NCBI GenBank assembly: GCA_023433965.1
Contig: JAEYTQ010000583.1
Coordinates: 1 to 20,981, forward strand
DNA from: Pseudomonadota bacterium
Lineage (GTDB): Bacteria; Pseudomonadota; Alphaproteobacteria; Rhizobiales; Xanthobacteraceae
DNA: 20,981 nucleotides
Direction: 5' to 3'
The notes under the pieces are model-generated. The model did not search any database. It saw only the letters and a list, made by a program, of their open reading frames with translations, and was not told where the DNA came from. The position numbers were made by a program, and so were the translations under genes. Each line of letters begins with the position of its first letter. Positions within the stretch are counted from its first letter, which is position 1. This document shows positions 6,916 to 14,677 of this stretch, piece by piece.

Positions 6916-7785
6916 ATGCCGATGGTTGAGCGTACGCCGCAGGCTTCGGGTCTTTCCCGGCTGGCAGAGTGGACAGACGTCGCTATCCGGACGGTACGGA
7001 GGCATTGGGTTCTTTCGCTCGCGATCGGCGCGATGCTGTTGGTTGCTCTGGGGTCACTGGGAATCGGCCGAAAGGTGGAGTCCTGGACTGCGACCGCGAC
7101 GGTTGCAATCGGTACGATGCCCAGCGTCGAAGGCATCCTCGGACAGTCTGGCCCGCCCGTCGAGCGCCTCGAGAGTGCCCGCGATCTGGTGGTCAGGATC
7201 GGAGATATCCAGTTTCAAGACAATGTTCTGGCCGATGCTCGGAAAGCGCTCCACGATCCACGCGGAGCGTTTGCCGGCGCCTCCTTGCGGGGGATCGTCA
7301 TGGACGATACCGCCATCCGTCTGGAGGCGAGTTCCGCCTCCAGGGAGGAAGCGCTGACCCTGCTTCAACAAGCCGTCCTTGCGATCCAGGCTGCTCATCA
7401 GAAACTGTTCGAGCCGAGAATGGATTTGTTGCGTTCGGTTCGCGCTAGTCTACAAGATGCAAGGAACCGCCTGAGTGATTCCCTCGAGAAGGGCGACGTG
7501 TACGTGACCCCGTCCCGGCCGGATGGAACGCCTGCCGGCCCTACACTGATGGCGAGCCCGCGCGGTTCAGTCGATGGTATTCTCAATGTCGATACACGCA
7601 TCGCGTTACTGGCCTACAGCGAGCGCACCGCGAGGATGACGGGTCTGCAGAATGGATCGCTTCCTGCGACGCAGGGTCCAAGGGAGGTCAATCTCGTGCA
7701 AAGGGCCGTCCTCGCGGGGCTAGGCATAGTTCTCTTCATTGGTCTTTTGACTTTCCTCCTGAAACGATCCGCCCGGGTCGGATAG
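6916..7785 (+). CDS. Wzz-like (chain-length determinant type) membrane protein
   Basis: A 289-aa protein with the topology of polysaccharide co-polymerases. It has a short cytoplasmic N-terminus, one membrane span near 31-50 (WVLSLAIGAMLLVALGSLGI), a periplasmic domain of about 210 residues, and a second span near 263-283 followed by a positive tail (LLKRSARVG). Wzz proteins set the length of O-antigen or exopolysaccharide chains in the inner membrane. The central region is predicted helical (ASREEALTLLQQAVLAIQAAHQKL and onward). No tyrosine-kinase (Wzc) domain follows. Sequence resemblance to classical Wzz is weak, so the call rests on topology and on the polymerase-like gene starting 7 bases downstream. 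The second ATG at 6922 is an alternative start. Codon use is less G+C-biased than in the flanking operons. Confidence 0.6.
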   Translation: MPMVERTPQASGLSRLAEWTDVAIRTVRRHWVLSLAIGAMLLVALGSLGIGRKVESWTATATVAIGTMPSVEGILGQSGPPVERLESARDLVVRIGDIQFQDNVLADARKALHDPRGAFAGASLRGIVMDDTAIRLEASSASREEALTLLQQAVLAIQAAHQKLFEPRMDLLRSVRASLQDARNRLSDSLEKGDVYVTPSRPDGTPAGPTLMASPRGSVDGILNVDTRIALLAYSERTARMTGLQNGSLPATQGPREVNLVQRAVLAGLGIVLFIGLLTFLLKRSARVG

Positions 7786-7792
7786 AAGCGCA

Positions 7793-9205
7793 ATGGCCCT
7801 TCTTGCCGGAGTGTCCATACTTCTTTTCATTGTTTGGCTGGGGCTCTTCAGGCCGACGATCTTCGTTTGCCTCGCCTTTCTGCTATTTACCTTCGCATGG
7901 CGGACGGTGTCGTCGTTGTATATCGACGTTGCGGGGCCGGTCTTTTCGTCCCAGCTTCAGATGTTCATTGGTCCCGGCATCATGACGGTGTTCCAATCGA
8001 CCGCATACTTCCTGACGCTTCTTCCCTTTCTGTGGGTCTTCAATGCGCACGCGCTGGATGATTGGGCGCGGGCCGCTCCCACTCCCGAACTGACTGCGAG
8101 CCGAACCCAACTGACGCTTTCGGACGTCACGTTCTACGCATCCGTGCTCTTCTTGATCCTACTGTTCGGCGCCCTGGTCCACGGCGGCGTCATTCCACTG
8201 TTCGCCAAGATCGAACGCTGGACGTTCAACGAGCAGGCCAACATCCTCCATCGCTTCGTGATCGAGCGCGGCGACATGATCTGCTTCTGGTGGGGAACTA
8301 TGTTCGCCGCGGAACGGCTGCGAGGCCAGAGATATGATTACCGTTTCGTCGGCCTGCTCGCCGCCATGATCTTTTACATGTTCCTCGTTGGCGGGCGATT
8401 CTCGCCCTTCTACCGGTACTCTGCATTCTTCGTCATACCCTTCTCGGCCGTTCTGCTGGTGCAGGCGCGTACCCTCGAAGCCGGAAGTTTGTTCAGCTTG
8501 ATGCCCCGCATCGTGGATCGGCGCATGATGCTCGCGGGCGCCGGCGTCACGGCTGCGACGGTTGCGATGATCGCATTCGCACTCTATTGGAATTTGACCA
8601 AGGTCAGAGGGTTCGAGGACGAGGCCGCACGCGGAGCGTTCGTGGAGCGCGTTCTCGTGCAGCCGTCGGAGATCGGATGGGCATCCTACCAGCGCGTTCT
8701 GGTCAACGGAGTTTGGGATGCACGCCATGCCTTCGATGCCCTGTTCGAGCGCCCCATCGTTGCCGGGCGCAACACGACGCCGCAGTTCCTGATGTCAGCG
8801 ACGATCGGCGAGCCTCGGACGACGGAGCACATTACGGGTGGCTTTCAATTCGCTGGCGGATTTCCGGAGATATACTTCGAGCTGTTCGGTCCGTATTTGA
8901 GCTGGTTGTTTCTGCTGGGAGCCGCCTGGCTCGCCGCTCTCATCTCCGCGGTCATGGTCCGCTCAATCGTTGCCGAGCGATATCTGACTGCGGCCTTGTC
9001 GTTCTACGTGCTGTATGGCTTCTATGTGATGTACATCGGCGGCATGCTGAACTTCGTGGCGACGCCGACATATTGGATCAAGATTGCCGCGCTGCTAGCC
9101 GCGATTATTCTGGAGGAGCGCTGGCAGAGATTGGGTCGCCCCATCCTTCCTTGGGTGTTGGCGGACAGAACGCGTTTGTTTCGCCGTTCCGCAGTGCCCA
9201 ACTGA
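7793..9205 (+). CDS. Wzy-like polytopic membrane protein (putative O-antigen/EPS polymerase)
   Basis: A 470-aa protein with roughly ten hydrophobic segments, the first starting at residue 1. A hydrophilic loop of about 90 residues (roughly 270-362) precedes the last group of spans. Wzy polymerases and WaaL ligases share this layout: many spans plus one large periplasmic loop. They join lipid-linked repeat units or transfer the finished chain. These families diverge fast, so no diagnostic motif can be claimed; a charged loop with RFSPFYRY near 201-208 is noticeable. It starts 7 bases after the Wzz-like gene, so the two are almost certainly co-transcribed, which supports polymerase over ligase. 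No Wzx flippase is in the window. Thymine-rich, less G+C-biased codons suggest acquisition of this block, as is common for polymerase genes. Confidence 0.6.
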   Translation: MALLAGVSILLFIVWLGLFRPTIFVCLAFLLFTFAWRTVSSLYIDVAGPVFSSQLQMFIGPGIMTVFQSTAYFLTLLPFLWVFNAHALDDWARAAPTPELTASRTQLTLSDVTFYASVLFLILLFGALVHGGVIPLFAKIERWTFNEQANILHRFVIERGDMICFWWGTMFAAERLRGQRYDYRFVGLLAAMIFYMFLVGGRFSPFYRYSAFFVIPFSAVLLVQARTLEAGSLFSLMPRIVDRRMMLAGAGVTAATVAMIAFALYWNLTKVRGFEDEAARGAFVERVLVQPSEIGWASYQRVLVNGVWDARHAFDALFERPIVAGRNTTPQFLMSATIGEPRTTEHITGGFQFAGGFPEIYFELFGPYLSWLFLLGAAWLAALISAVMVRSIVAERYLTAALSFYVLYGFYVMYIGGMLNFVATPTYWIKIAALLAAIILEERWQRLGRPILPWVLADRTRLFRRSAVPN

Positions 9206-9426
9206 GTCTCGGGAAATCCGGCGTGCGAGCATTCCGGCAAACGTGAAGCTCGAATTCGGCCGGTCGATCGCAAGGGATTTGCCGGCAGCTCACAGACGCC
9301 AGACGGGCCATTCCGGAGCCGTCGTGCTCGTGGGCTAGCCGCGGCGTCCGACTCGCTGCTCTGCCATTCCCGGTTGATTCCACGGGCGGCGGAGCGTAAA
9401 CAGACTTTGAATTACGTCGACGTTTT

Positions 9427-9455
9427 AGCATGCGGGCCGGAACATCGCGTATGAT
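9427..9455 (+). promoter_or_regulatory. Weak candidate promoter before the tandem unknown genes
   Basis: The 279 bases between 9205 and 9485 contain no supported gene. A TATGAT -10 lies at 9450-9455, matching those before 246 and 6916, but the -35 region (TTAGCA or AGCATG) is poor. The start would be near 9462, just before the GTG at 9485. Read-through from the Wzz/Wzy pair is equally possible. Confidence 0.25.
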
Positions 9456-9484
9456 CTTTCGAATGCTCCCGGTCGGTTTAATCT

Positions 9485-10261
9485 GTGCCGGTCTATCGCT
9501 TTCCCGCCGAGTCCTGTCGAATGTCCGGTGACCTGCAGATCGCAGAAGCTGTCGCGAGGGGCTATCCTCCCGCCGTTCTCTACTTGCGCAACGACGAAAC
9601 CGTCACGACGGAAGTCTGCGCGTTCAACTACTTCGCGGTCTTCATGAAAGAACATCCCGATGTGGATGCCCATGTCTGGTTCTTTGATGGAGCCGGCAAG
9701 CCGGCGGGGTATTTCCACCGTGAACTCGGCGTCAACGGACAGCTGCAATTGCAGACGTCGGAGCTTTGCCCGGGCGTGTCGGGAACGGTCGCGATGGCGC
9801 TGATACCGAAGCATGAGACCAAGCTTCGCCCCGGCCGGAAGGTGACCACCGGGTATTACGCACAATATTTCTCGCAGCATGGCGCAGTGACATTGTCGCA
9901 CGAGCGCGAGCCGGTCGCGGCGGCACCGTTCCCGACCTCCGCCTGGATGCAGTCCTATCTCACGCGCTTCGTCAGGGAGTCCGGTGTGGTGTTGGTGAAT
10001 TCCTGCATGGCATCCGAAGGCGTCTCTGTGGGAACGGCTCGCCTCATGGCCTTGGACGGCACCGCGTTGGGCGAGCGTGCGCTTCCGGAGATCGCGCCGA
10101 TGGGCGCCCTGCGCATCGGCACGCTGGATCTTTTTCCGGAGGCGGAAAGATTGATCGGCGCGAGCGAGGGATTCGCCTTGGAGTTCAAAGGCACCAACAT
10201 CGCCAGCCCATTCAGTTACTATCAGTTTGCCAACGGCAAATTCAGCTTGCATCATTTTTAG
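9485..10261 (+). CDS. Unknown protein, internally repeated, paralogue of the next gene
   Basis: A protein of 258 aa that I do not recognise. There is no signal peptide or membrane span, so it is probably cytoplasmic. It contains two related units: residues about 67-97 (FDGAGKPAGYFHRELG, then QLQLQTSELCPG) and about 170-199 (LDGTALGERALPEIAPMG, then LRIGTLDLFPE). Each is followed by a strand-rich segment ending in paired aromatics (TGYYAQYF, FSYYQF). The alternation of short strands suggests two beta-sandwich-like domains. The start is uncertain: GTG at 9485 directly follows an in-frame stop, and an ATG at 9521 (MSGDLQIAEA) is the alternative; neither has a strong SD. The stop lies 11 bases before the next gene, which carries the same two units. 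Position after Wzz/Wzy hints at a role in glycan assembly, but this is inference. Confidence 0.75.
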   Translation: MPVYRFPAESCRMSGDLQIAEAVARGYPPAVLYLRNDETVTTEVCAFNYFAVFMKEHPDVDAHVWFFDGAGKPAGYFHRELGVNGQLQLQTSELCPGVSGTVAMALIPKHETKLRPGRKVTTGYYAQYFSQHGAVTLSHEREPVAAAPFPTSAWMQSYLTRFVRESGVVLVNSCMASEGVSVGTARLMALDGTALGERALPEIAPMGALRIGTLDLFPEAERLIGASEGFALEFKGTNIASPFSYYQFANGKFSLHHF

Positions 10262-10272
10262 GGGCTGCGTCC

Positions 10273-11196
10273 GTGACCCGTTTCCTATCCAGGCCCTGGA
10301 AGCCACACGAGCCGCGCTTCATGTTCCCGACCTTTGCCGGCGTCGAGTCGCGCATGGGTTTTTCTATTCCTGCTTGGTATCGTCCCGTCGACGTCAGGTA
10401 TCTACGCAGCCTCGTTGCCGGGAGCCTGCGCAAGAACTTTCGCGAGACGGTCAAGGACCTCGTTCCGGAACTTGCCAGCCTCGTTGCCTCGGGCTTCACC
10501 AAGAAGCTCAGATTCAAACTCCACATTCTGTCGCGAGACGGCGACTATCGAGCGACCTACGAGTTTCCGGACAGCTATTTGCCCGGCTCCTCCGTGGAGA
10601 TCGAGCTGTCACGTCTTTTCGCCTCGCTCGAGCTGCCGCAGGACGACTACCTCGTCATTGCCGTGATGTCGCGCGGGCGCATGGACGGCTTTCGCTCGTC
10701 GCCTGCCAGCTATTCGATGACCTACATCGATCAGGACAACGTCGCGATCTACCGTACCGGCGCATTTGCTCGGCCCTTGAACGAGGGCAGGCTCAAGGCG
10801 CATGTCGGTTTTACCGGCATTAATCCGAAGATCATTGCGACCGGCGACATCGTCAGCTCTCTGATGCTGATCAATCACTCCTCGGATCCCGAATATGCTC
10901 ATGCCGCTCGGCCGACGTCCAAGCTGATCCGCGAGGACGGCGAGCAGATCGAAGGCGATTTCGGCGAGATCCCGCCGCTCGGCGCGCGCGAGATGTCGGT
11001 CGTGGACATGTTCGGCAGCCGGGTCTTCGACTTCCTCAAGCCGTTCGGTGGCCGCGGGACGACGGTCACCATTTGCACGGGGGTCACACTCGCCAGCCTG
11101 CATCTGCAGCGTACCAACGACAACCGGCGGACGCTGCTCGGCATCGAGCATTCGCGCCCTGCGCACATGAACCTCGCCGGTATCTTGCAGCACTAG
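10273..11196 (+). CDS. Unknown protein, internally repeated, paralogue of the preceding gene
   Basis: A 307-aa protein of unrecognised family starting at GTG, with AGGGG 8 bases upstream. No signal peptide or membrane span is visible. It has two units like those of its neighbour: residues about 88-118 (RDGDYRATYEFPDSYLPG, then VEIELSRLFAS) and about 211-240 (EDGEQIEGDFGEIPPLGA, then MSVVDMFGS). The strand LMLINHSSDPE near 187-197 matches VVLVNSCMASEG in the first protein. The C-terminus ends with IEHSRPAHM, echoed by FSLHHF in the neighbour. An N-terminal region of about 80 residues (aromatic and basic) is longer than in the neighbour. The stop codon overlaps the first bases of a 16-base direct repeat that continues into the palindromic element. 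Co-transcription with the preceding gene is likely. Confidence 0.78.
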   Translation: MTRFLSRPWKPHEPRFMFPTFAGVESRMGFSIPAWYRPVDVRYLRSLVAGSLRKNFRETVKDLVPELASLVASGFTKKLRFKLHILSRDGDYRATYEFPDSYLPGSSVEIELSRLFASLELPQDDYLVIAVMSRGRMDGFRSSPASYSMTYIDQDNVAIYRTGAFARPLNEGRLKAHVGFTGINPKIIATGDIVSSLMLINHSSDPEYAHAARPTSKLIREDGEQIEGDFGEIPPLGAREMSVVDMFGSRVFDFLKPFGGRGTTVTICTGVTLASLHLQRTNDNRRTLLGIEHSRPAHMNLAGILQH

Positions 11197-11197
11197 A

Positions 11198-11240
11198 CAT
11201 GATCCGGAAAAGTGCGACGCGGTTTTCCGGAAAGATCATG
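11198..11240. repeat. Palindromic intergenic repeat, copy 1
   Basis: CATGATCCGGAAAA, a 10-base loop region and TTTTCCGGAAAGATCATG form an imperfect palindrome with a 4-base AAAG insertion in the right arm. I associate this kind of sequence with dispersed REP-like elements of Bradyrhizobium and relatives. It begins right after the stop of the 10273 gene, where it could act as an RNA hairpin limiting read-through. Confidence 0.7.
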
Positions 11241-11297
11241 CGCAAACAACGACTCAAAACGCGATGACGCCTCATCCAAATCTCAACGCGCTCTAGA

Positions 11298-11337
11298 CAT
11301 GATCCGGAGTGTATAGCGTTCTTGCGGGAAGATCATG
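11298..11337. repeat. Palindromic intergenic repeat, copy 2 (degenerate)
   Basis: A second copy with the outer arms CATGATC/GATCATG intact but an altered centre. The 16-base CTAGACATGATCCGGA occurs at 11193-11208 and 11293-11308, exactly 100 bases apart. The remaining gap bases to 11456 contain nothing I can name. Confidence 0.6.
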
Positions 11338-11456
11338 CCAAGCAATAGCTGAGGGATGACCGTTCACCTGATCTCTTTCGATTTGGGACAATCGCACGAT
11401 CAGCCGACGCGTCGTGCGCAGCAGGTCTGGTTCATCGCGAGCGGTCGCGCCCGCGG

Positions 11457-12296
11457 CTACCATACGCTCCGCCCGCCGTCCATGACCAGATTCTGTCCGG
11501 TCATGTAGCTCGAGGCATCCGAGCACAGGAATTGTACAGCCGCTCGGTACTCGTCAACATCGGCCATGCGGCCCATCGGGATCAGGCGCGTCAGCCGTTC
11601 GACGAAGGCCGGGTCCTGGTTGTTGAAGACCCCGCCAGGCGAAATCGCGTTGACGCGGATGCCTTGGTCGGCCCAATAGGTCGCCAGATATTTCGTCAGT
11701 CCGATCAGGCCGTGCTTGATCACGGAATACGTCACCGGCTTCACCGGCTGTTCCTCCTCGCGCGTGACCTGCGGCTGGCGATAGAGCCGCTGGTCCGGCG
11801 CGATCACGCCGAGATCGGAGGCGATGTTGAGGATCACACCGCGGCCCCGCGAGGCCATCGCGCTGCCAAACACCTGCGCGCACAGCATCGCGCCGGTCAG
11901 GCCCACGCCGATCTCGGTCTGCCATTGCGGCACCGGAAACGCCTCGAAGCGGGACGAATGCATCACGCCCGGTGCGGACGTGACCTTGGGGTCGATCGCC
12001 GCGTTGTTGACGAGGATGTCGACGGTGATGCCGCGGCCCGCAAGCTGTTCATTCGCGGCGCGCACCGAGTCGAGCGAAGTGACGTTGATCTCGAGCGCGA
12101 TCAGATCGGCTGAAGACGCGGACTGCTTTAGCGCTGCGATGGCAGCTTCCGCCTGCGCCAATCCGACGTCGGTGACGATCACGCGCGCCCCGGCCTCGCT
12201 GAGTGCTGCGACGTGCTGCTTGCCGAGCAGGCCGCCGGCGCCGGTCACGAGCGCAGTCCGTCCGGTCAGATCGTAGCGGGAGGAGGGGTGTGCCAT
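11457..12296 (-). CDS. PtmA-like short-chain dehydrogenase/reductase
   Basis: A classical SDR of 279 aa: TGAGGLLG at 18-25 binds NAD(P), NNAAID at 97-102, catalytic Ser160 in NIASDLGVIAPDQRLY, and Tyr190/Lys194 in YSVIKHG. The C-terminus DASSYMTGQN plus VMDGGRSVW, together with the APDQRLY and PVKPVTYSVIKHGLIG stretches, is characteristic of the PtmA-type SDRs found in flagellin-glycan legionaminate loci. The PtmA substrate is a hexose phosphate or related sugar in the proposed pathway; I cannot see which. The start at 12296 is supported by AGGA 7 bases upstream (CAGGAACCTCCGATG). A longer form from 12332 would overlap the previous gene and adds an unlikely peptide. It is last in the seven-gene operon, 13 bases after the preceding SDR. 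The family is certain; the substrate is unknown. Confidence 0.87.
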   Translation of the reverse strand: MAHPSSRYDLTGRTALVTGAGGLLGKQHVAALSEAGARVIVTDVGLAQAEAAIAALKQSASSADLIALEINVTSLDSVRAANEQLAGRGITVDILVNNAAIDPKVTSAPGVMHSSRFEAFPVPQWQTEIGVGLTGAMLCAQVFGSAMASRGRGVILNIASDLGVIAPDQRLYRQPQVTREEEQPVKPVTYSVIKHGLIGLTKYLATYWADQGIRVNAISPGGVFNNQDPAFVERLTRLIPMGRMADVDEYRAAVQFLCSDASSYMTGQNLVMDGGRSVW

Positions 12297-12309
12297 CGGA
12301 GGTTCCTGT

Positions 12310-13071
12310 TCAGCTTCTAAGCTGGCCGCCATCGGCCACCATCACGCTGCCGGTGACGAACGCGGCGCGGGGCGATGCGAGGAAGGCGACGACGTCGGCG
12401 ATCTCCTCGGGCGTGCCGAGCCGGCGCAGCGCCACCTCGCGCTGGAGCATGTCATCGACCGCCTGCTTGTCTTCGGCGACCTTGCGGGCCCAGGTGCCGT
12501 CCGCGGCCAGGATGTTGCCCGGCGCGACTGCATTGATACGGATGCCCTCCAGCGCCAGCGGCCGCGCCAGTCCGCGCACGGTCGCGTTCAGCGCCGCCTT
12601 CGCGGCATGGTAGGTCACGGGAGCCCCAAGCGCCGCCATGCCCGCAATCGAGGAGATGCAGACGATGGACCGGTCGCCACTGCCGCGCGCCATCAGCGGC
12701 CGGCCAGCCTCGATCACGTTGGTCGCCGCGAACAGGTTGAGGTCCATCACCCGCGACCATTCCGCCGCGGTTTCCTTCCCCGGGGGTACGGAAGCGCCGC
12801 TGCCGACATTGCAGACCAGGATGTCGAGGCTGCCCCATTGCTTCTCGACGCTTTCGACCAGCGCTTTCGCGGCAGCCGGATCGGTGACATCGGCCACGTG
12901 GACCGACGTGCCGCCGCCGACCGCGTCCCGCGCGGTATCGAGCGCGCCAGCGCCGCGTGCCGCGAGCGCGACCTTGGCGCCTTCCGCGGCGAGCGTGGTC
13001 GCGATCGCAAGCCCGATCCCGCGGCTGGCGCCGGTGACGAGAGCGACGCGATCGTTCAGCTCGAGCTTCAT
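12310..13071 (-). CDS. Short-chain dehydrogenase/reductase (FabG-like fold)
   Basis: An SDR of 253 aa with TGASRGIG at 13-20, catalytic Ser140 in CISSIAGM, Tyr154 and Lys158 in YHAAKAA, and the C-terminal end VTGSVMVADGG. The usual NNAG motif is CNVGSG here, a deviation from the family consensus around the cofactor/active-site loop. SDRs of this kind oxidise or reduce hydroxyl/keto groups; in this operon a sugar or cyclitol intermediate is the natural guess. The ATG overlaps the stop of the upstream isomerase-like gene (ATGA), indicating translational coupling. Length is normal. General 3-oxoacyl reductase activity is an alternative that sequence cannot exclude, but the operon argues against it. 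Confidence 0.87.
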   Translation of the reverse strand: MKLELNDRVALVTGASRGIGLAIATTLAAEGAKVALAARGAGALDTARDAVGGGTSVHVADVTDPAAAKALVESVEKQWGSLDILVCNVGSGASVPPGKETAAEWSRVMDLNLFAATNVIEAGRPLMARGSGDRSIVCISSIAGMAALGAPVTYHAAKAALNATVRGLARPLALEGIRINAVAPGNILAADGTWARKVAEDKQAVDDMLQREVALRRLGTPEEIADVVAFLASPRAAFVTGSVMVADGGQLRS

Positions 13072-13916
13072 CGCGCCGCGTCCCCGATCCAGCCGACCGT
13101 CATGTCGCGATATCTGGCGAGCGCTCCGGCGTGATCGCCATCGGCGGCGCGGGCAGTTTGCAGAATGTATTGACCCCTGTAACCGGAACGCTCGATCAGG
13201 CGGATCGTCTTGGCAAGGTCGGCGTCGCCGGTGCCGAGCGGCACGGTGGTGCCGCCGCGAATCCGGTCCTTCACATGCACATTGACGATTCGCGGCGCGT
13301 AAGCGGCGATCTCCTCGTCGCTGTCATAGCCGAGCGAGGCGCTGTTGCCGCTGTCATAGTTGATGCCGAAAACGTCAGCCGGAAACGCTTCCATGAACTT
13401 GGCAAGCTCCCGCGGCGGCAGATCGGATTCGAACACGATCTTGACGTTCCGCCTGGCGAGTTGTTCGGAGCGCGCGAGCAGCACGCGCTTCAACGTATCG
13501 CTCTCGCTCTCGCGCTCGATCTTGCCGTTGTCGACCAGCGGGATCACGACGAATTCGATGCCGATGCGGTGGCAGGCGGCGATCAAGAGGTCGAGGTCGG
13601 CGACGAGCGCGTCGCGTACCACGGCATCGACCTTCCAGAACGGCGCCTGCATGAAGCAGTCGCCGGTCAGGCTCGGGATGCGAACGCCGTTCTCGCCCGC
13701 CAGGGCGATGATCTCCGCCTGGCCGGCTTCGGTCATGAGCGGATTTTCCCTCAGCCGCTCCTGGTCGATGGTCCATTCCATCCGCGTCAGGCCGAGCGCC
13801 TTGGCGCGGGGAAATTCCACGCGCCATTCCTTCCAGGGGAATGCCTGGATCTTGCCGTCGACCAAATCCGACAGGCGTCCTTGCATGAAGCCGATGCGTT
13901 CCAGTGTTGCGGTCAC
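13068..13916 (-). CDS. Sugar phosphate isomerase/epimerase-like TIM barrel protein
   Basis: A 282-aa protein of the xylose isomerase-like TIM-barrel superfamily (AP-endonuclease-2 fold; relatives include IolE/IolI and tagatose/psicose epimerases). It opens with IGFMQGRLSDLVDGKIQAF, a common start for this group. Later it shows FESDLP, GINYDSGNSA and NVHVKDR, which match the strand-end acidic and histidine positions that bind the metal in such barrels. It would isomerise, epimerise or dehydrate a sugar or inosose. The GTG at 13916 is chosen because GTGA overlaps the upstream SDR stop, as at other junctions of this operon. The frame is open far upstream, but that part is antisense-like and overlaps the SDR. 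The substrate is unknown. A second barrel of the same superfamily is fused to NeuB two genes upstream. Confidence 0.85.
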   Translation of the reverse strand: MTATLERIGFMQGRLSDLVDGKIQAFPWKEWRVEFPRAKALGLTRMEWTIDQERLRENPLMTEAGQAEIIALAGENGVRIPSLTGDCFMQAPFWKVDAVVRDALVADLDLLIAACHRIGIEFVVIPLVDNGKIERESESDTLKRVLLARSEQLARRNVKIVFESDLPPRELAKFMEAFPADVFGINYDSGNSASLGYDSDEEIAAYAPRIVNVHVKDRIRGGTTVPLGTGDADLAKTIRLIERSGYRGQYILQTARAADGDHAGALARYRDMTVGWIGDAAR

Positions 13917-14677
13917 GATGTGCGGTCCGAACTGATGGCGAGGCCCTTGGTGATCCAGCCGCCATCGACAAAGATTTCCTGGCCGGTCACGTAGGCAGAG
14001 GCTTCCGACGCCAGAAAAACGGCGGCGCCCACCATGTCGGCAGGCTGTCCCCAGCGGCCGAGCATGGTATGGCGGCGTCGATCCTCGTGCATGATGGGAT
14101 CGGCGTAACTCTTTGCGGTCATTTCGGTTGCGACGTAGCCGGGCGCAAGCGCGTTGACGCGGATGCCGTCCGGTGCGTAGTCGGCGGCGAGCGCACGCGT
14201 CAGTCCGGCCAGACCCGCCTTCGCTGCCACGTATCCGGGATTGCCGGGGAAGCCGCGCACGGAATTGATGCTGGTGACGTTGACGATCGCCGCCGAGCCC
14301 GCCTTCTTCAGCAGCGGATAGGCGGCGAGGATGGTGGCGTAGACGCCGGTGAGATCGGTTGCGACCGTGGCGCGGAAGCGTGCAAGCTCGCTTTCGCTGC
14401 TTTGCGCGGGAAGGCTGATGCCGGCGGCATTCACGAGTGCGTCGATGCACTCGCCTTTTGCCGCAATGGTGCGGAACGCGCTTTCGATTGCTCCGTCGTC
14501 GGAGAGGTCGCAGGCAATCGCGACGACGTTCTGCGGCGCGGATCCGGATCGGCTGAGGCCGAACACCGTGGCCCCGGCGTCCTGTAGGCCGCTCGCAATT
14601 GCCGCGCCAATGCCCCGCGAGGCGCCGGTGACCACCGCGATCTTGCCTGCAAGAGAAAAGGCGCTGAGATCAGGCAT
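13913..14677 (-). CDS. Short-chain dehydrogenase/reductase
   Basis: An SDR of 254 aa: TGASRGIG at 17-24, VNAAGI near 82-87, catalytic Ser136, Tyr149 and Lys153 (YVAAKAG), and the C-terminal segment AYVTGQEIFVDGG. The length and motifs are those of gluconate/2-deoxy-gluconate-type and FabG-type reductases. It follows the cytidylyltransferase gene with an 8-base overlap (ATGCCTGA) and overlaps the next gene by GTGA. Being the first of three SDRs in one operon, it presumably handles a different intermediate from the others. Cofactor preference and substrate are not readable by eye. Confidence 0.87.
   Translation of the reverse strand: MPDLSAFSLAGKIAVVTGASRGIGAAIASGLQDAGATVFGLSRSGSAPQNVVAIACDLSDDGAIESAFRTIAAKGECIDALVNAAGISLPAQSSESELARFRATVATDLTGVYATILAAYPLLKKAGSAAIVNVTSINSVRGFPGNPGYVAAKAGLAGLTRALAADYAPDGIRVNALAPGYVATEMTAKSYADPIMHEDRRRHTMLGRWGQPADMVGAAVFLASEASAYVTGQEIFVDGGWITKGLAISSDRTS

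Noticed and set aside
9451..9531. 26-codon frame MIFRMLPVGLICAG... resembling a signal peptide before the first unknown gene
   Set aside because: It is in another frame from the 9485 gene, ends without a mature part, and has no SD; a frameshifted signal peptide is possible but unsupported.
13917..14450. N-terminal extension of the isomerase-like TIM barrel frame
   Set aside because: The extension overlaps the SDR gene in another frame and is Arg-rich nonsense; the GTG at 13916 gives a family-like start and a GTGA overlap.
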